A stretch of 64,000 bases of DNA, from contig NZ_CP070496.1 of NCBI RefSeq assembly GCF_016925535.1, forward strand, positions 2,976,001-3,040,000, given 5' to 3'. The number at the start of each line of letters is the position of its first letter. Within the stretch, counting starts at the first letter, position 1. The position numbers and the translations under genes are program-made. Under the pieces are notes generated by a model, which had not been told where the DNA came from, ran no database searches, and saw only the letters and a program-made list of their open reading frames with translations. The stretch comes from Natronoglycomyces albus. Lineage in GTDB: Bacteria; Actinomycetota; Actinomycetes; Mycobacteriales; Micromonosporaceae. Below, piece by piece: positions 62,103 to 64,000 of this stretch.

Positions 62103-63893
62103 CTAGCTCAACGAAGCCGCGGCGGCATCTTCGTCGGCATAGCCCCACTCACCGATGTTGTACAGACCACGGTTGGACGAGCTGGGGTTGTCACGGACGT
62201 TGACGAGGTTCTCGTCAGCCATGATGACCACAGGCTGGTCAACCAGAGGAAGCACGTAAGCTTCCTCAACCAGCAGCTCGATCGCCTCGTTGGTGTACGC
62301 GGCTGCCTCGTCGATGTCGTTGGTCGTCAGGATCTTCTCGATGACCGCGTCCAGTTCCTCGTTCGAGAGGTCACCGAAGTTCGAACCCGAACCGGTGTAC
62401 CACTGTTGCTGCGGAGCGGTCGCGAATAGCGGGCTGCCCGACCAACCGAAGACGATGAGGTCATAGGCACCCTCGGACAAGACTGGACCAAGGTCACCAG
62501 CCGGGATCGAGTCCAGCGCCACGGTGATACCAATATCGGCCAGCTGCTGCTGGGTGATTTCGGCGATGTCCGAACGGATCGTGTCGTCCACGGCCGCGCG
62601 GAAGTTAAACGTGACCTGCTCTCCCTCAGGAGTTAGCAGATTGTCGTTGGAGTCCCACTCGTAACCGGCGTCCGCAAGGATCTGCCGAGCCGCATCGTGG
62701 TCTCCGGTCCCCTGCGTCGAGTTCGCGTAGGCGTCAAAGTGGTAAGGGCTGTCAGCGGAGAACGAGTGGTTAACCTTGCGAACCTGGTCGTCAACGGCCA
62801 GGCCGAAAGTGCGGTCCACCATTCCTTGCACGTCGATCGCGGTGAAGACAGCCTTGCGCAGCTCGACATCAGACAGGAACTCATTGTTGGTGTTGATGTC
62901 AATGTGCGTCCACGAGGGACCAGGGCCGGTGTGGTAGTTAACGCCATCCAGGGAACGAATGTTGTCCATCTGGTCGGGATCGATCGAAGCCGGGCTGGCC
63001 ATGTTCACCGAGCCTTGACGCAGCTCGGTCACGATCGACTCCACATCCGGAATCACCTGCAGTTCGACCTCATCAAGAGTGACCTCAACGTCGCCGACGT
63101 ACTCGGGGTTCGGCTCCAAAATCACGTACTCGCCAGCCGAGGCGTCACGGATCTTCATCGGACCGGCCGACCAGGTCGGAACATTGGTCGAGTGCCACAC
63201 GGCAGACTCGCCCATGACGTCCGGGTCGTCCATCCAATCCTCGAAACCTTCATTTTCGATGATGTGGGCGGGGTAGGACAGGATTGACTGGAAGGGCCAT
63301 TCCGGGTTGGCGTAGCCATCCACGTAGGTGACGGTGATTTCGTTGTCGCCAGTCTCGTCGATGGACTCGACGTTTCCGCCCCACGCGGTGGAAGCGGGCA
63401 TGCAGTCTTCCTGGTTGCAGTGGTCGGCGTTGCCTGACCAGCTGTACCAGTTGTAGATGAAGTCCTTGTAGGTGATCGGCGTGCCGTCACCCCAGTTGGC
63501 GTCGGGATTGAGGCTGTACTTCACCGTCAGCGGGTCCTCCGAGACCAGCTCAGGTTCGCCGGTGACGATGGCCGAGTTGTATCGCGGCGTGGTGTCAGGC
63601 AGGAACTCCAACGTATCCGGGTAGATCGCTCCGATGGCCTGCACGGCATAGACGTTACGGTCCGAGGCCCGGTTGGTGTTCCAACCGGTCCAACCGGAGT
63701 CGATGACAGCCGTGACTTTCCCGCCCTGCACTCGCTCGCCGGAGTTGCATCCATTCGGGTCATCCACACAGTCGTCGAAGCCGAAACTGTCGGAACTACT
63801 GTCGCCGTTTCCATTGCCGCCGCAAGCGGTCAGCGTCAGCACCGCCGCACATGCGACGGCAAGCCCCGAAAGGGACTTTCGTTTGATATTCAT
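62103..63893 (-). CDS. peptide/oligopeptide-binding lipoprotein, paralogue 1
   Basis: 596 residues. Signal peptide with lipobox LTAC (Cys24). A Gly/Asn-rich linker GGNGNGDSSSDS follows. It shares with paralogue 2 the element F-x-DC-x-D-x-P-x2-CNSGER plus the rest of the fold (DANWGDGTPITYKDFIYNWYSWSG, GPMKIRDASAGEYVILEPNPEY). The Cys pair DC...CNSGER is conserved. A GGAGGA site precedes the ATG. It is the first gene of the transporter cluster in this window. Confidence 0.93.
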   Translation of the reverse strand: MNIKRKSLSGLAVACAAVLTLTACGGNGNGDSSSDSFGFDDCVDDPNGCNSGERVQGGKVTAVIDSGWTGWNTNRASDRNVYAVQAIGAIYPDTLEFLPDTTPRYNSAIVTGEPELVSEDPLTVKYSLNPDANWGDGTPITYKDFIYNWYSWSGNADHCNQEDCMPASTAWGGNVESIDETGDNEITVTYVDGYANPEWPFQSILSYPAHIIENEGFEDWMDDPDVMGESAVWHSTNVPTWSAGPMKIRDASAGEYVILEPNPEYVGDVEVTLDEVELQVIPDVESIVTELRQGSVNMASPASIDPDQMDNIRSLDGVNYHTGPGPSWTHIDINTNNEFLSDVELRKAVFTAIDVQGMVDRTFGLAVDDQVRKVNHSFSADSPYHFDAYANSTQGTGDHDAARQILADAGYEWDSNDNLLTPEGEQVTFNFRAAVDDTIRSDIAEITQQQLADIGITVALDSIPAGDLGPVLSEGAYDLIVFGWSGSPLFATAPQQQWYTGSGSNFGDLSNEELDAVIEKILTTNDIDEAAAYTNEAIELLVEEAYVLPLVDQPVVIMADENLVNVRDNPSSSNRGLYNIGEWGYADEDAAAASLS

Positions 63894-64000
63894 GTGTCCT
63901 CCATATGGTGCACGAGTGGAGGGTGCTAGGGCTTGAATCGGCCATGCGCGCCGTGCATGGTTCCCGATTCGTTCACCGGTTAGGTGGATGCTGTTGCCCA
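63894..64000. other. upstream region of oppA1, cut by the window edge
   Basis: About 107 bases with the GGAGGA ribosome binding site of oppA1 and no other gene. The promoter probably lies beyond the window. Confidence 0.5.

Noticed and set aside
1-64000. CRISPR arrays, transposases and phage genes
   Set aside because: None of their hallmarks (regular direct repeats with spacers, DDE motifs, terminal inverted repeats with duplications) were seen on either strand.

Overview
The window looks like chromosomal DNA from a high-GC Gram-positive bacterium (Actinomycetota). The signs are GC-rich coding with strong third-position bias, frequent GTG/TTG starts, several apparently leaderless mRNAs, lipobox signal peptides, an LPXTG surface protein, and gene neighbourhoods typical of actinobacteria (divergent 5-formyl-THF cyclo-ligase next to galU-moeA-rimJ; purK-purE; an opp/dpp transporter). 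A member of the Glycomycetales would fit, but that is a guess. No phage, transposase or CRISPR array was found.

Layout. 1-5.0 kb: a small immunity-like protein, a secreted TAP-type peptidase, an ArsR/SRPBCC pair and a secreted cysteine-containing protein. 5.0-9.5 kb: a lipoprotein, then an alkylation-damage repair block (ogt, an Ada-AraC-AlkA fusion, an AlkD-like HEAT protein) with a thymidylate kinase inside it. 9.7-17.2 kb: flavin reductase, a membrane protein, and a stress group (SDR, KU-linked-type small basic protein annotated elsewhere as plasmid stabilisation, HPII-type catalase, transketolase). 18-26 kb: phenylalanine 4-hydroxylase, an ArsR-hydrolase operon with a clear double operator, a saccharopine-dehydrogenase-like protein, methyltransferases, a membrane protein and a Crp/Fnr regulator.

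26.2-30.8 kb is the most unusual part. Three genes coupled by ATGA overlaps encode a Nudix-winged-helix (NrtR-like) regulator, an intact MTA/SAH-nucleosidase-like enzyme with a tail, and a TPR-plus-four-TM protein. The last two share a short Gly/Ile-rich motif. A perfect 11+3+11 palindrome lies in the promoter. The operon ends next to a tRNA-Ala(GGC) gene and a broken second copy of that tRNA. I read this as a candidate nucleotide-sensing conflict or defence system.

30.9-50.3 kb is mostly housekeeping: an amidase-fold protein that has lost its catalytic residues, metB and cbs (transsulfuration, not adjacent), msrA, a large LuxR-type ATPase regulator, a secreted S1 protease with a P domain, purK-purE, galU-moeA-rimJ, a GGDEF enzyme, cyclo-ligase and FmdB. 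50.6-54.4 kb holds an LPXTG protein and a partial complex I operon (nuoA-B-C-H only). 54.6-64 kb holds a peptide/oligopeptide ABC transporter with two paralogous binding lipoproteins, bordered by unusually large hairpins.

Genes 3' of many units end in long perfect stems without U-tracts, as is common in actinobacteria. At least five units have a -10-like hexamer exactly six bases before the start codon, implying leaderless translation.
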